Positions 1 to 6,948 of a stretch of 7,077 nt of DNA are shown one piece after another. Source of the DNA: Desulfamplus sp. (GTDB lineage: Bacteria; Desulfobacterota; Desulfobacteria; Desulfobacterales; Desulfobacteraceae); contig JADGBP010000112.1 of NCBI GenBank assembly GCA_015231395.1, positions 1 to 7,077 on the forward strand. The letters are read 5' to 3'. How positions within the stretch are numbered: the stretch's first letter is position 1; the number at the start of each line of letters is the position of its first letter. Under the pieces are notes generated by a model. The model was not told the DNA's origin and did no database searches. It worked only from the letters and a program-made list of their open reading frames with translations. The position numbers and the translations under genes are program-made.

Positions 1-147
1 TCGATGTAAATACAATAGTTTATATCAAAACAAGGCTGGGCAGTATGGCGTCTATGTCAATAGTGCCCAATGATAACATAGCTGCGGTTTCACCCAATAA
101 AACTTCCCTTTTATAAAACATACCCCCCTTATAAAAGATGGAAAGGA
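1..147. other. Left flank without a supportable gene
   Basis: No convincing coding region is seen here. On the plus strand one frame is open from base 3 to a stop at 114-116 and another from base 2 to a stop at 71-73, but neither shows a recognisable motif. A 33-codon minus-strand ORF (121 down to 20) has a G-rich stretch before its ATG but no recognisable family. The stretch ends where homology to a serine recombinase begins, so it probably belongs to whatever DNA was joined to the broken recombinase. Confidence 0.5.
108..137. repeat. 9-bp inverted repeat at the recombinase breakpoint
   Basis: CTTTTATAA at 108-116 is the exact reverse complement of TTATAAAAG at 129-137, with a 12-base spacer that includes a run of six C. 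It lies about ten bases before the first recognisable recombinase codon. It may be a footprint of the rearrangement that removed the recombinase N-terminus, or simply an AT-rich hairpin. No T-run follows that would make it a classical terminator. Confidence 0.4.
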
Positions 148-510
148 GGTCGCTCATTAAAACATTTGATAGAAATGGTCGGTACATTAGAGGAAAAGAA
201 GATTGGCTTCCATAGCATTCAAGAATCTATTGACACATCTAACTCTGGCGGCAGACTGATTTTTCATATGTTTGGTGCTTTGGCTGAATTTGAACGGCAA
301 CTCATTGCTGAACGCACACTGGCAGGACTTTCTGCTGCTCGGGCAAGAGGTAAACAAGGCGGGAGACCCAAAGCTTTAAATGAAAAAGAAAGAGCTTTAG
401 CAGTAAGACTTTATAATGAACAAAAGAATTCAATCATGGAAATCTGTCAGATCCTTAAAATATCAAAACCAACTCTTTATAATTATTTACACCAGGCAAA
501 TACTCAATAA
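148..510 (+). pseudogene. Serine recombinase (resolvase/invertase family), 5'-truncated
   Basis: This is the C-terminal part of a small serine site-specific recombinase of the Tn3 resolvase / Hin invertase type. Recognisable homology starts at the GRSLKHLIE motif (148 onward). It continues through ESIDTSNSGG and the long E-helix with FGALAEFERQLIAERT, which carries conserved arginines, then the ARARGKQGGRP hinge and a resolvase-type helix-turn-helix (MEICQILKISKPTLYNYL) near the C-terminus. About 120 residues remain of the usual roughly 185-200. The N-terminal strand with the catalytic serine (YxRVS motif) is absent, and the same frame upstream to a stop at 97-99 encodes unrelated residues. 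An SD-like AAAGGAGG lies at 142-149, but the nearest in-frame start is TTG at 166, about 16 bases further on, so translation of the remnant is doubtful. It cannot catalyse recombination, though the DNA-binding part could still fold. It marks an old transposon or integrated element. Confidence 0.85.
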
Positions 511-560
511 ATATGCTTAAACAATTATTGCTTACGTTAACTCTTTAACACAGGACAGGG

Positions 561-600
561 AATTATGAAATTTTAGAGGCTCATTTAATTTTTCATAATT
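561..600. repeat. 10-bp perfect inverted repeat
   Basis: AATTATGAAA (561-570) is repeated as its exact reverse complement TTTCATAATT (591-600) around a 20-base loop. It could form a weak AT-rich stem. No T-run follows, so a rho-independent terminator for the recombinase remnant is not well supported. Confidence 0.45.
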
Positions 601-738
601 AGGCTCAAATAACTTTTCACGTCACATTTATTCATAGGCAAAAATAACTATTTGGTGATTTTGGAGTTGTCTTAATTTCCATTCAGCTTATTCTCTTGAA
701 CTCTTTGTCATTTTTTATCTTTGAAGCCTCTAAATTTT
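568..738. repeat. 14-bp near-perfect inverted repeat bounding ~143 bases
   Basis: AAATTTTAGAGGCT at 568-581 pairs with AGCCTCTAAATTTT at 725-738, with one mismatch in 14 positions. The enclosed 143 bases have no ORF. The arrangement resembles the terminal repeats of a small non-autonomous element, but I see no clear target-site duplication outside the arms, so chance or a regulatory role remains possible. Confidence 0.4.
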
Positions 739-739
739 G

Positions 740-768
740 TTGACATTATTTGCAGTTTGTAAGCTATC
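740..768 (+). promoter_or_regulatory. Possible sigma70 promoter for the kinase operon
   Basis: A perfect TTGACA -35 hexamer lies at 740-745. At 17-base spacing the -10 position (763-768) reads GCTATC, which is a poor match; TATCTC at 765-770 is an alternative at 19 bases. The element lies about 75-80 bases before the kinase start, in the right orientation. The weak -10 suggests activator dependence if it is real. Confidence 0.3.
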
Positions 769-834
769 TCTTATTCAAAATTCAGCGATTAAGATAGTCG
801 GTTTAATAAGTGCATGGTATCGTTATCCTCATAA

Positions 835-840
835 AAAGGA
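835..840 (+). promoter_or_regulatory. Ribosome binding site deciding the kinase start
   Basis: AAAGGA lies five bases before ATG 846. The same frame can be extended to a GTG at 810, but that codon has no SD-like sequence before it. ATG 846 also puts the hydrophobic signal segment at the usual distance from the N-terminus, so 846 is preferred. Confidence 0.65.
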
Positions 841-845
841 CTGAG

Positions 846-3800
846 ATGACATTAACAAAAACAAATGCAAACAGACTCAACCGCAACTTTTGGCTGAACG
901 CAGGTGTAATCATTCTTGCTTTATTCTGTATATTCTATGTTTCCTGCTTTGAAGGAATGTGTGCAGATATTAACGTCGGCAGCGAAAAGGAATTTCCGCC
1001 ATTTGCCTTTATTGATGAGAACGGGCAGGCAGCCGGTTTTTCAGTTGATCTGATCAAAGCCGTTGCCGATGAAATGGGGCTGCCCATTGTCTTCACTACA
1101 GGCACATGGGATGCCATGTGGAACGGGCTGGTTGAAGGAAGATTCGATGTCCTGCCGGCTGTGGCAATATATCCTGAGCGGCAGACGCTGATTGATTTCA
1201 GCCTGCCCCACACCGAAACCTTTGATGCGTTCTTTGTGCGGGACGGCAATCCTGCAATTCAGAATCTCGCGGCAGCACAGGGAAAAGAAATTGTTGTCAT
1301 GAAGTCGGATGCCGCCCATCACGAACTTTTGGAACTGAAATTTCACGGAACGATGTTGACTGTTGAAACAATCCCCGAAGGGCTGTCTCTGATTGCGTCC
1401 GGGAAACATGACGCGTTCCTCTGTTCAAAACTTATCGGCGTTCTGACAATCAAAAAACATAATATCAGAGGTCTGAAATCCGGAACTCTCATTCCCGACT
1501 ATAAGCGGGTGTTTGCCTTTGGCGTGAAAAAAGGCAGTGATGAACTGAGGGAAAAGCTCAATCAGGGGTTGTCAATCGTAAAATCAAAGGGTGAATATGA
1601 CCGTATCTATGAAAAATGGATCGGAGTTGCCTTAAAATACGATGATATAGCTGATCTGATGAAACGAGATTACAGTCCTGACATTAAAAAAATCCGCCTA
1701 ACTGCGGAAGAAGAGGCTTGGCTTAAAAACCATAAAACCGTCAGAGTGGGCATGTTGCCTGTTATTCCGCCTTTGAAAATTCAGGAAAACGGCGTCATTA
1801 AAGGCGTCGAACCCGATTATCTGAATCTTCTTTCAGAACGTACCGGTATTGATATTCAGTATATTGTATGTCCGTTTTCAGAAATGGACGCAAAAGTCAA
1901 AGCCGGTGAAATGGATATGTTTATTTCGTTTAACATACCTGAACGACTGTCATACATGACATTTACCGATCCTCTCATTGATCACAAAGGGGTCATTATC
2001 GGCAGAAATGATACGCCGTTTGTCAGCGGAATCAGTTCATTGAGAGGGAAAAAAGTTGCCATAATCAAAGGAGTCAAGCTCTATCTTAAAATGTTAAGCC
2101 CGTATCCCGAAATTGAAACCCTTGAAGTGAACACTTCGGAAGAACAGTTTAAGGCAGTGTCTGAGTCCAAAGCCGATGCCCTGATTTCAACAACCTTGTT
2201 TGCCGGTTATTTATTGCGGAATTATCCGAACCTGAAAATCTCCGGTTTAAACGATTCTCCGCCCGAACCGTACATGTATGCCGTCCGCAAAGACTATCCC
2301 GAATTAGTGAGCATTCTCAACAAAGCCATCAAAACGATTTCCAAAGAAGAACATGATGCCATCTTTCAGAAATGGTGCAATGTCAAGATCGAATACTATC
2401 CGAACTGGTCTGAAATTCTGAAATGGGCGGCTGTAATCGGAAGTTTTTTTATTTTGATTTTGGGAATTACGCTTTTTTGGAACAGAAGACTTGCAAGAGA
2501 GATTGTAGAACGGAAAAAAGCAGAGGCTTCTGTGCAACAGAGCGAAAAACAGTTCCGCAGTATGTTTGAACATCACCATGCAGTCATGTTGCTGGTCGAT
2601 CCTGAAAATGGCAAAATCATCCGTGTAAATAGGGGGGCACAAAAATTTTATGGTTACACGGCAGCGGAATTTGAAAACCTGACGATTCATCAAATCAATC
2701 AGTTAACCCAAGAAGAAATTGCTTCAGAAATGGCAAATGCCAAAGCCGAGAAACGCAATTATTTTAATTTTCCTCACCGTTTGGCAAACGGAGAAATCCG
2801 TGATATTGAAGTTCATTCCTCTCCGATTCCGTTCAAGGGGAAAACGATTCTGTTTTCGATTATTCATGACATCACTGAACGCAAGCGGGCGAAAATCGTA
2901 TTGCGGGAGAGTGAGGAAAAATATCGTAATCTTTTCGAGAATATTATTGACGAGGTGCATCTCTGGAAACTGGTTCGGGACGAGATCGGTGAGATCAAAA
3001 CATGGCGATTGGTGGACATCAACCCTGCCGGTATTAAGGTTTGGGGCAGAACTCGTGACGAAATTATCGGCAAAACCACTGATGAAATCTTCCCTAATTC
3101 CAATCCGGTAACACATTTTATGCCCATTGTGCAGAAAATTTTCAGAGATGGAAAACCGCATTTATGGGAAATGTATTTTGATGGAACAAAGCAGTTTCTC
3201 CACATGACCAGCGTCCCGTTTGGTGAATATTTCATCACTACAGGGATGGACATCACCGACCGCAAGCGGGCAGAGGAAGAACTCCGCAAGACAAAAGAAG
3301 CTGCTGAAACGGCTAATCAATCTAAATCTGCATTCTTAGCCAATATGAGCCATGAAATCCGAACTCCCATGACTGCTATTATAGGTTCAAGCAAATTACT
3401 TCTTGATATTATGCATACACCTGAACAGAAAAAATTTTTAAATATTATTGATACAGCAGGAAATAATCTTTTAACAATAATAAATGACATTTTAGATATG
3501 TCAAAAATCGAAGCTGGTAAAATTGATATAGAATATCAAGATGTAGATGTATCTGAATTATTAAATGATGTTAGAAATATTTTATATCCTGCAGCTCTCT
3601 CTAAAGGAATTGAAATTATATCTGAAAAACCAGATGAGAATTTTCCTGTTATAAAAACTGATTCGGTCAGACTGAAACAGGTTCTATTAAATCTCGGATA
3701 TAATGCTGTAAAATACACATATAAAGGCACGGTTTCTATAAATGTTTCTATTGAGGAAGAAACAGATGTAAATATTACCTTGTGTTTCAGTGTAAAAGAT

Positions 3801-4664
3801 ACAGGTATAGGCATACCTCAGGATAAAATTAATCTGCTATTCAAACCGTTTTCACAGGTTTCCAAAGTTAAATTTGCAGGAACAGGATTAGGGCTTGTAA
3901 TCTCAAAAAAGATAGTCGAATTAATCGGAGGAAGTATTCATGTTGAAAGCGAGGAGAATAAAGGATCTAATTTTTGGTTTATAATACCTTTTGAGAAAGG
4001 TTCAATAATTCAATCTATTCAAGCTGCTGACGAAATCATTCCGATTGATTTAAAAATTCTTCTTGTAGAGGACGATATTTTACTCCAAGAGGTTATCAAA
4101 GGATTATTGAAAAAACATCAATTAACAGTAGTTGAGAACGGAAAAGAGGCTGTTAAGATATTAGAAAACAACTCTTTTGACGTTATACTCATGGATATTC
4201 AGATGCCAGAGATGGATGGAGTAACAGCAACCAAACTCATAAGAGATAGAAACTCAAAAGTTATGAATCATGATATTCCCATTATTGCTTTGACTGCTAA
4301 TGCAATGAAAGAAGACCGGGATTTGTTTTTAAATAGCGGAATGAATGGGTATCTCAGCAAACCTGTGAATCTTCAACTTTTAAACAGTGAGTTAAAACGG
4401 GTGTTAAAATTTAAGAATAATCTAACAACAGAGTATCAGAGATTCTCCGCCCCACAGGTTGAATTGATATTAACATCAGAAATGTTGAAAAGTATAGATG
4501 GGAAAACTTTATTTAAACTGAAAGAATATGTTGAAAATCTCGATCACGTTAAATTAAACGAACTTGTGGAAAACATATCATTTCAAAATAAAGAATTAAG
4601 CAATGTTTTATATAGTTATGTTTCAAATTATAAAATAACCGAAATACTCCGAATTTTAAAATAA
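846..4664 (+). CDS. BvgS/EvgS-like hybrid sensor histidine kinase
   Basis: Inner-membrane hybrid kinase of 1272 aa. Domains in order: N-terminal hydrophobic segment (about 15-35, possible signal cleavage after A40); two periplasmic SBP_bac_3 (Venus-flytrap) domains (about 42-260 and 299-512), each with the PER motif whose arginine (R112, R367) aligns with a ligand-contacting arginine of amino-acid binding proteins; TM helix 527-545; PAS1 about 570-675; PAS2 about 693-802; a helical linker; HisKA with H836 in SHEIRTPM; HATPase with N-box N953, DTGIGIP at 985 and GTGLGL at 1012; and receiver 1069-1187 with acidic residues E1075-D1077, phosphoacceptor D1117, T1150 and K1172. All catalytic residues are present, so it should be active. 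BvgS and EvgS share the double flytrap, TM, kinase and receiver layout but end in an Hpt domain. Here an 85-aa tail follows with one histidine (H1234) outside any Hpt-like motif. The ligand is unknown; an amino acid or similar small solute is inferred. GC content falls sharply near base 3300, just before the HisKA domain. It probably heads an operon with the kinase 44 bases downstream. Confidence 0.93.
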   Translation: MTLTKTNANRLNRNFWLNAGVIILALFCIFYVSCFEGMCADINVGSEKEFPPFAFIDENGQAAGFSVDLIKAVADEMGLPIVFTTGTWDAMWNGLVEGRFDVLPAVAIYPERQTLIDFSLPHTETFDAFFVRDGNPAIQNLAAAQGKEIVVMKSDAAHHELLELKFHGTMLTVETIPEGLSLIASGKHDAFLCSKLIGVLTIKKHNIRGLKSGTLIPDYKRVFAFGVKKGSDELREKLNQGLSIVKSKGEYDRIYEKWIGVALKYDDIADLMKRDYSPDIKKIRLTAEEEAWLKNHKTVRVGMLPVIPPLKIQENGVIKGVEPDYLNLLSERTGIDIQYIVCPFSEMDAKVKAGEMDMFISFNIPERLSYMTFTDPLIDHKGVIIGRNDTPFVSGISSLRGKKVAIIKGVKLYLKMLSPYPEIETLEVNTSEEQFKAVSESKADALISTTLFAGYLLRNYPNLKISGLNDSPPEPYMYAVRKDYPELVSILNKAIKTISKEEHDAIFQKWCNVKIEYYPNWSEILKWAAVIGSFFILILGITLFWNRRLAREIVERKKAEASVQQSEKQFRSMFEHHHAVMLLVDPENGKIIRVNRGAQKFYGYTAAEFENLTIHQINQLTQEEIASEMANAKAEKRNYFNFPHRLANGEIRDIEVHSSPIPFKGKTILFSIIHDITERKRAKIVLRESEEKYRNLFENIIDEVHLWKLVRDEIGEIKTWRLVDINPAGIKVWGRTRDEIIGKTTDEIFPNSNPVTHFMPIVQKIFRDGKPHLWEMYFDGTKQFLHMTSVPFGEYFITTGMDITDRKRAEEELRKTKEAAETANQSKSAFLANMSHEIRTPMTAIIGSSKLLLDIMHTPEQKKFLNIIDTAGNNLLTIINDILDMSKIEAGKIDIEYQDVDVSELLNDVRNILYPAALSKGIEIISEKPDENFPVIKTDSVRLKQVLLNLGYNAVKYTYKGTVSINVSIEEETDVNITLCFSVKDTGIGIPQDKINLLFKPFSQVSKVKFAGTGLGLVISKKIVELIGGSIHVESEENKGSNFWFIIPFEKGSIIQSIQAADEIIPIDLKILLVEDDILLQEVIKGLLKKHQLTVVENGKEAVKILENNSFDVILMDIQMPEMDGVTATKLIRDRNSKVMNHDIPIIALTANAMKEDRDLFLNSGMNGYLSKPVNLQLLNSELKRVLKFKNNLTTEYQRFSAPQVELILTSEMLKSIDGKTLFKLKEYVENLDHVKLNELVENISFQNKELSNVLYSYVSNYKITEILRILK
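2868..3271 (+). repeat. 23-bp direct repeat at the ends of the two PAS domains
   Basis: Bases 2868-2890 and 3249-3271 agree at 21 of 23 positions (core CGCAAGCGGGC). They encode DITERKRA and DITDRKRA, the conserved exit motif of PAS domains. The near identity at nucleotide level, with mostly different PAS sequence between, could reflect tandem PAS acquisition or shuffling through this motif. Confidence 0.6.
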
Positions 4665-4697
4665 ATGTGAACTCCCTCTACCCTTCTTATAAAGTAT

Positions 4698-4703
4698 AGG
4701 AGA
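4698..4703 (+). promoter_or_regulatory. Ribosome binding site of the second kinase
   Basis: AGGAGA ends five bases before ATG 4709, a strong Shine-Dalgarno that fixes the start. The 44-base gap from the upstream stop shows no terminator-like hairpin, which favours cotranscription. Confidence 0.75.
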
Positions 4704-4708
4704 AAACC

Positions 4709-6616
4709 ATGAAAAACCAAGGCAGCATCTTAATAATAGATGATTCTCACGAAACATTAACAATATTAGCCGAACTGTTAAATAAAGAAGGTTTTACGGT
4801 TTTTGCGGCTGACAGCAGCGAATTGGCTTTGGTTTGGTTAGAAAAAAGAATACCTGATTTAATTCTTTTAGACATAATGATGTCTGGAATTGACGGTTTT
4901 GAATTGTGTCGTCAGATTAAATTAAAAGATAATTTGAGCCAAATACCAATCATTTTTCTTACCGGGGCAATCGAAGTAAGCAGACGTGTAGAAGGTTTAA
5001 CGCTGGGGGCTGTTGATTACATTTTAAAACCGTTTGAAAAAGAAGAACTTTTGGCACGAGTAAGAACTCATTTGGAAATACATAAATTAAGGAATGCCCT
5101 CAAGGAATCCAAAGAATTTTATCAAAAGATACTTGACAATATTAATAATGGAGTTTGGGTAAGCAATAAAGAGGATGTGATAATTTATGCTAATCAAGGA
5201 ATGGGTAAAATTGTTGGTATTTCACCATGCAAAATTGAAAATGTGAATGTGCTGACAGGCTTTCCCGAAAGAGCTTTGCAATATTTAAGTCCAGTCTATC
5301 TTAATGCAAAACAAACGCTGATACCTAAACCCTATTCAGAAATTTGTGTTGTTACACCCTCAGGACAAAATAGTTTTCAATCAGGCTGGCTTATTCCTTT
5401 AATCAAAGATGACCAATACGATGGTATGATTTGCACAGTTGAGGATGTTACTCAGCGGGTTTTAATAGAAAAGAGACTTCAAGAGACGCAACGACTTGAA
5501 TCTATAGGCAGACTTGCAGGCGGTGTTGCTCATGATTTCAATAACATGTTGATGGTGATTATTGGCTATTCGGAAATATCTCTGGATAGTCTGAATACTT
5601 CCGATCCTCTTTATGAGAATCTTACGGAAATCATGAATGCTGCCAAACGCTCCGCTGATCTTACCCGCCAGCTTCTGGCTTTTGCACGTAAACAGAGTAT
5701 TGTCCCAAAGGTTCTGGATATAAACGAAACCGTTGAAGAAATGCTCAAAATGCTTGTAAAACTTATCGGTGAAAATATTAATCTGAACTGGAAGCCAAGC
5801 TCAGACTCATTATGGCATGTAAAAGTTGACCCCTCCCAGATAGACCAGATACTTGCCAATCTGTGTGTAAACGCAAGGGATGCCATAGATGGTGTCGGAA
5901 ATGTGCTTATAGCAACCGGTAACGTAACCTGTGATAACGTTTATTGTTCAAATCATGTTTACGCAATTGAGGGAGATTATGTGCTGCTGACTGTGAGTGA
6001 TGACGGAGGCGGTATCGAAAAGGAGATTCTGGCAAATATATTTGAGCCTTTCTTCACCACCAAGGAGTTTGGACAGGGTACAGGTCTCGGTCTTGCTACT
6101 GTTTACGGCATCGTTAAACAGAATAACGGTTTTATTAATGTTCACAGTGAGTTGGGAAAAGGGACAACTTTCAAGATATATCTACCAAGACACATGGAGA
6201 ATGTTCCGCAAATTGAGAAACAAGACCGGAAAGAAAGCTGCCATGGACATGAGACTATCCTACTGGTGGAGGATGAGCTGGCGATACTGAAAATGGGGAA
6301 GATTATGCTGGAAAGTTTAGGATATAAAGTACTTACCGCGAACCTGCCAATCCAAGCCATTAATATTGCAAAAGATCACGCAGGGGAAATTGATCTACTC
6401 ATTACTGATGTGGTCATGCCGGAGATGGGCGGCAGTGAACTTTCCAACAATATCCGGCTAATCCGTCCAGCAATCAGATGTATGTTCATGTCAGGATATA
6501 CTGCTGATGTAATTGCCCGTGATGGTTTGCTTGATGAAGGGACGCACTTTATCCAGAAACCCTTTTCCAGAAATGCACTGGCTGTAAAGGTGAGGAATGC
6601 ACTGATTAGTTCATGA
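4709..6616 (+). CDS. Soluble hybrid histidine kinase, REC-PAS-HisKA-HATPase-REC
   Basis: A 635-aa protein with no membrane segment, so cytoplasmic. Receiver 1 (about 6-124) has D11/D12, phosphoacceptor D55, T85 and K107; serine 59 replaces the usual proline after the phosphoacceptor loop (MMSG for MMPG). A diverged PAS domain spans about 138-250. The HisKA domain is of the NtrB-like type, with H275 in [11 protein letters not shown]. The HATPase has N388, the D431-DGGGI box and GTGLGL at 457. Receiver 2 (about 516-635) has E521/D522/E523, D567 and K617, with a serine in the MFMSGYT strand where T or S is normal. All phosphotransfer residues are intact. The N-terminal receiver may take phosphate from, or be tuned by, the membrane kinase encoded 44 bases upstream, but that link is inferred from gene order only. 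No Hpt or DNA-binding domain is present, so the output is elsewhere. GC content rises near base 5480, just before the HisKA domain. Confidence 0.93.
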   Translation: MKNQGSILIIDDSHETLTILAELLNKEGFTVFAADSSELALVWLEKRIPDLILLDIMMSGIDGFELCRQIKLKDNLSQIPIIFLTGAIEVSRRVEGLTLGAVDYILKPFEKEELLARVRTHLEIHKLRNALKESKEFYQKILDNINNGVWVSNKEDVIIYANQGMGKIVGISPCKIENVNVLTGFPERALQYLSPVYLNAKQTLIPKPYSEICVVTPSGQNSFQSGWLIPLIKDDQYDGMICTVEDVTQRVLIEKRLQETQRLESIGRLAGGVAHDFNNMLMVIIGYSEISLDSLNTSDPLYENLTEIMNAAKRSADLTRQLLAFARKQSIVPKVLDINETVEEMLKMLVKLIGENINLNWKPSSDSLWHVKVDPSQIDQILANLCVNARDAIDGVGNVLIATGNVTCDNVYCSNHVYAIEGDYVLLTVSDDGGGIEKEILANIFEPFFTTKEFGQGTGLGLATVYGIVKQNNGFINVHSELGKGTTFKIYLPRHMENVPQIEKQDRKESCHGHETILLVEDELAILKMGKIMLESLGYKVLTANLPIQAINIAKDHAGEIDLLITDVVMPEMGGSELSNNIRLIRPAIRCMFMSGYTADVIARDGLLDEGTHFIQKPFSRNALAVKVRNALISS

Positions 6617-6663
6617 CTCTTTCTCGTCTAAAAGGACAAGAAGGCACGTCAGTTGTATCTGTG

Positions 6664-6693
6664 AATGTTCAATCATGCCCATGATTGAACATT
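6664..6693. repeat. Perfect 14-bp inverted repeat, 2-base spacer
   Basis: AATGTTCAATCATG (6664-6677) is followed by CC and its exact reverse complement (6680-6693). No T-run follows on the plus strand, so a classical terminator is unlikely. The near-continuous dyad is typical of a dimeric regulator's binding site, or it could form a cruciform or hairpin that ends the kinase transcript. Its 9-mer ATGTTCAAT recurs at 6779-6787. Confidence 0.75.
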
Positions 6694-6730
6694 GGACAGG
6701 TTAAACGCAAAAATTACTTAATATTTCAGT

Positions 6731-6761
6731 TTGTTATAGGATGCGTAAATCTTCATAAAAT
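6731..6761 (+). promoter_or_regulatory. Possible promoter for the small ORFs
   Basis: TTGTTA (6731-6736, four of six -35 matches) is spaced 17 bases from CATAAA (6754-6759, four of six). TAAAAT (6756-6761, five of six) is an alternative -10 at 19-base spacing. Transcription would begin near 6768, just before the inverted repeat at 6776-6820 and about 70 bases before the GTG start. Confidence 0.3.
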
Positions 6762-6775
6762 TTGCTGCTTGCTTT

Positions 6776-6820
6776 TTAATGTTCAATAGTAGTAATATAT
6801 TCAATATTATTGAATGTTAA
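6776..6820. repeat. Imperfect inverted repeat in the leader of the small ORF
   Basis: TTAATGTTCAATA (6776-6788) and TATTGAATGTTAA (6808-6820) are inverted with 11 of 13 positions pairing; the central TG is the same on both arms. Nested within it, ATTCAATA (6799-6806) and TATTGAAT (6808-6815) form a perfect 8-bp dyad around one T. Its place between a possible promoter and a strong RBS suggests an operator or a leader hairpin. Confidence 0.55.
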
Positions 6821-6837
6821 TAAAAGGAGAAGTAACA

Positions 6838-6948
6838 GTGCAGACCAAAAAGAAAAATAATGCCACTGGCAAATATGTAAAGCCGTTTACAGCTCTGGAG
6901 ATAAAGAGAATTAAAAATGAGTTGATAAAAAAACAGAACATTGAATGA
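6838..6948 (+). CDS. Small lysine-rich hypothetical protein, 36 aa
   Basis: GTG-initiated ORF of 36 codons preceded by a strong SD (AAAGGAGA at 6823-6830, seven bases before the start). The product is strongly basic, with a KKKNN N-terminal run and a predicted helix (TALEIKRIKNELIKKQ). I do not recognise the family. The length, basicity and position behind a palindromic leader would suit an antitoxin or small regulator, but that is conjecture. It could also be the front part of a longer protein broken by a frameshift, because the reading frame of the next ORF starts within its last codons. The good RBS is the main reason to call it a gene. Confidence 0.45.
   Translation: MQTKKKNNATGKYVKPFTALEIKRIKNELIKKQNIE

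Larger units (their letters stand above)
511..845. other. AT-rich intergenic spacer
   Basis: This stretch of 335 bases lies between the recombinase remnant and the first kinase and has frequent stops in the forward frames. It contains two inverted repeats (561-600 and 568-738) and a possible sigma70-type promoter near its right end, all listed separately. No RNA gene is recognised. The repeats and the neighbouring recombinase remnant suggest residue of a mobile element, but no transposase is present. Confidence 0.5.
6617..6837. other. Repeat-rich intergenic region
   Basis: These 221 bases lie between the second kinase and a tiny ORF. They hold a perfect 14-bp palindrome, an imperfect inverted repeat sharing a 9-mer with it, and a plausible promoter. 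A weak imperfect stem (6619-6628 with 6635-6644) follows the kinase stop but lacks a T-run. No tRNA or other RNA gene is recognised. Confidence 0.55.

Noticed and set aside
20..121. 33-codon minus-strand ORF with G-rich leader
   Set aside because: Short, no recognisable motif, and it lies next to a rearrangement junction; the G-run may be chance.
738..754. Sigma54 -24/-12 promoter suggested by TTGCA at 750-754
   Set aside because: The required GG about ten bases before the GC is TT here, so the -24 element does not match.
810..845. GTG start giving a 12-residue longer first kinase
   Set aside because: No SD before 810, whereas ATG 846 has AAAGGA at five bases and better places the signal segment.
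2304..3289. Long ORFs antisense or out of frame within the first kinase
   Set aside because: They overlap the PAS region of a clearly coding frame, have no motifs or start signals, and are shadows of it.
6619..6644. Rho-independent terminator after the second kinase
   Set aside because: The stem (6619-6628 with 6635-6644) has a mismatch and a wobble, and no T-run follows.
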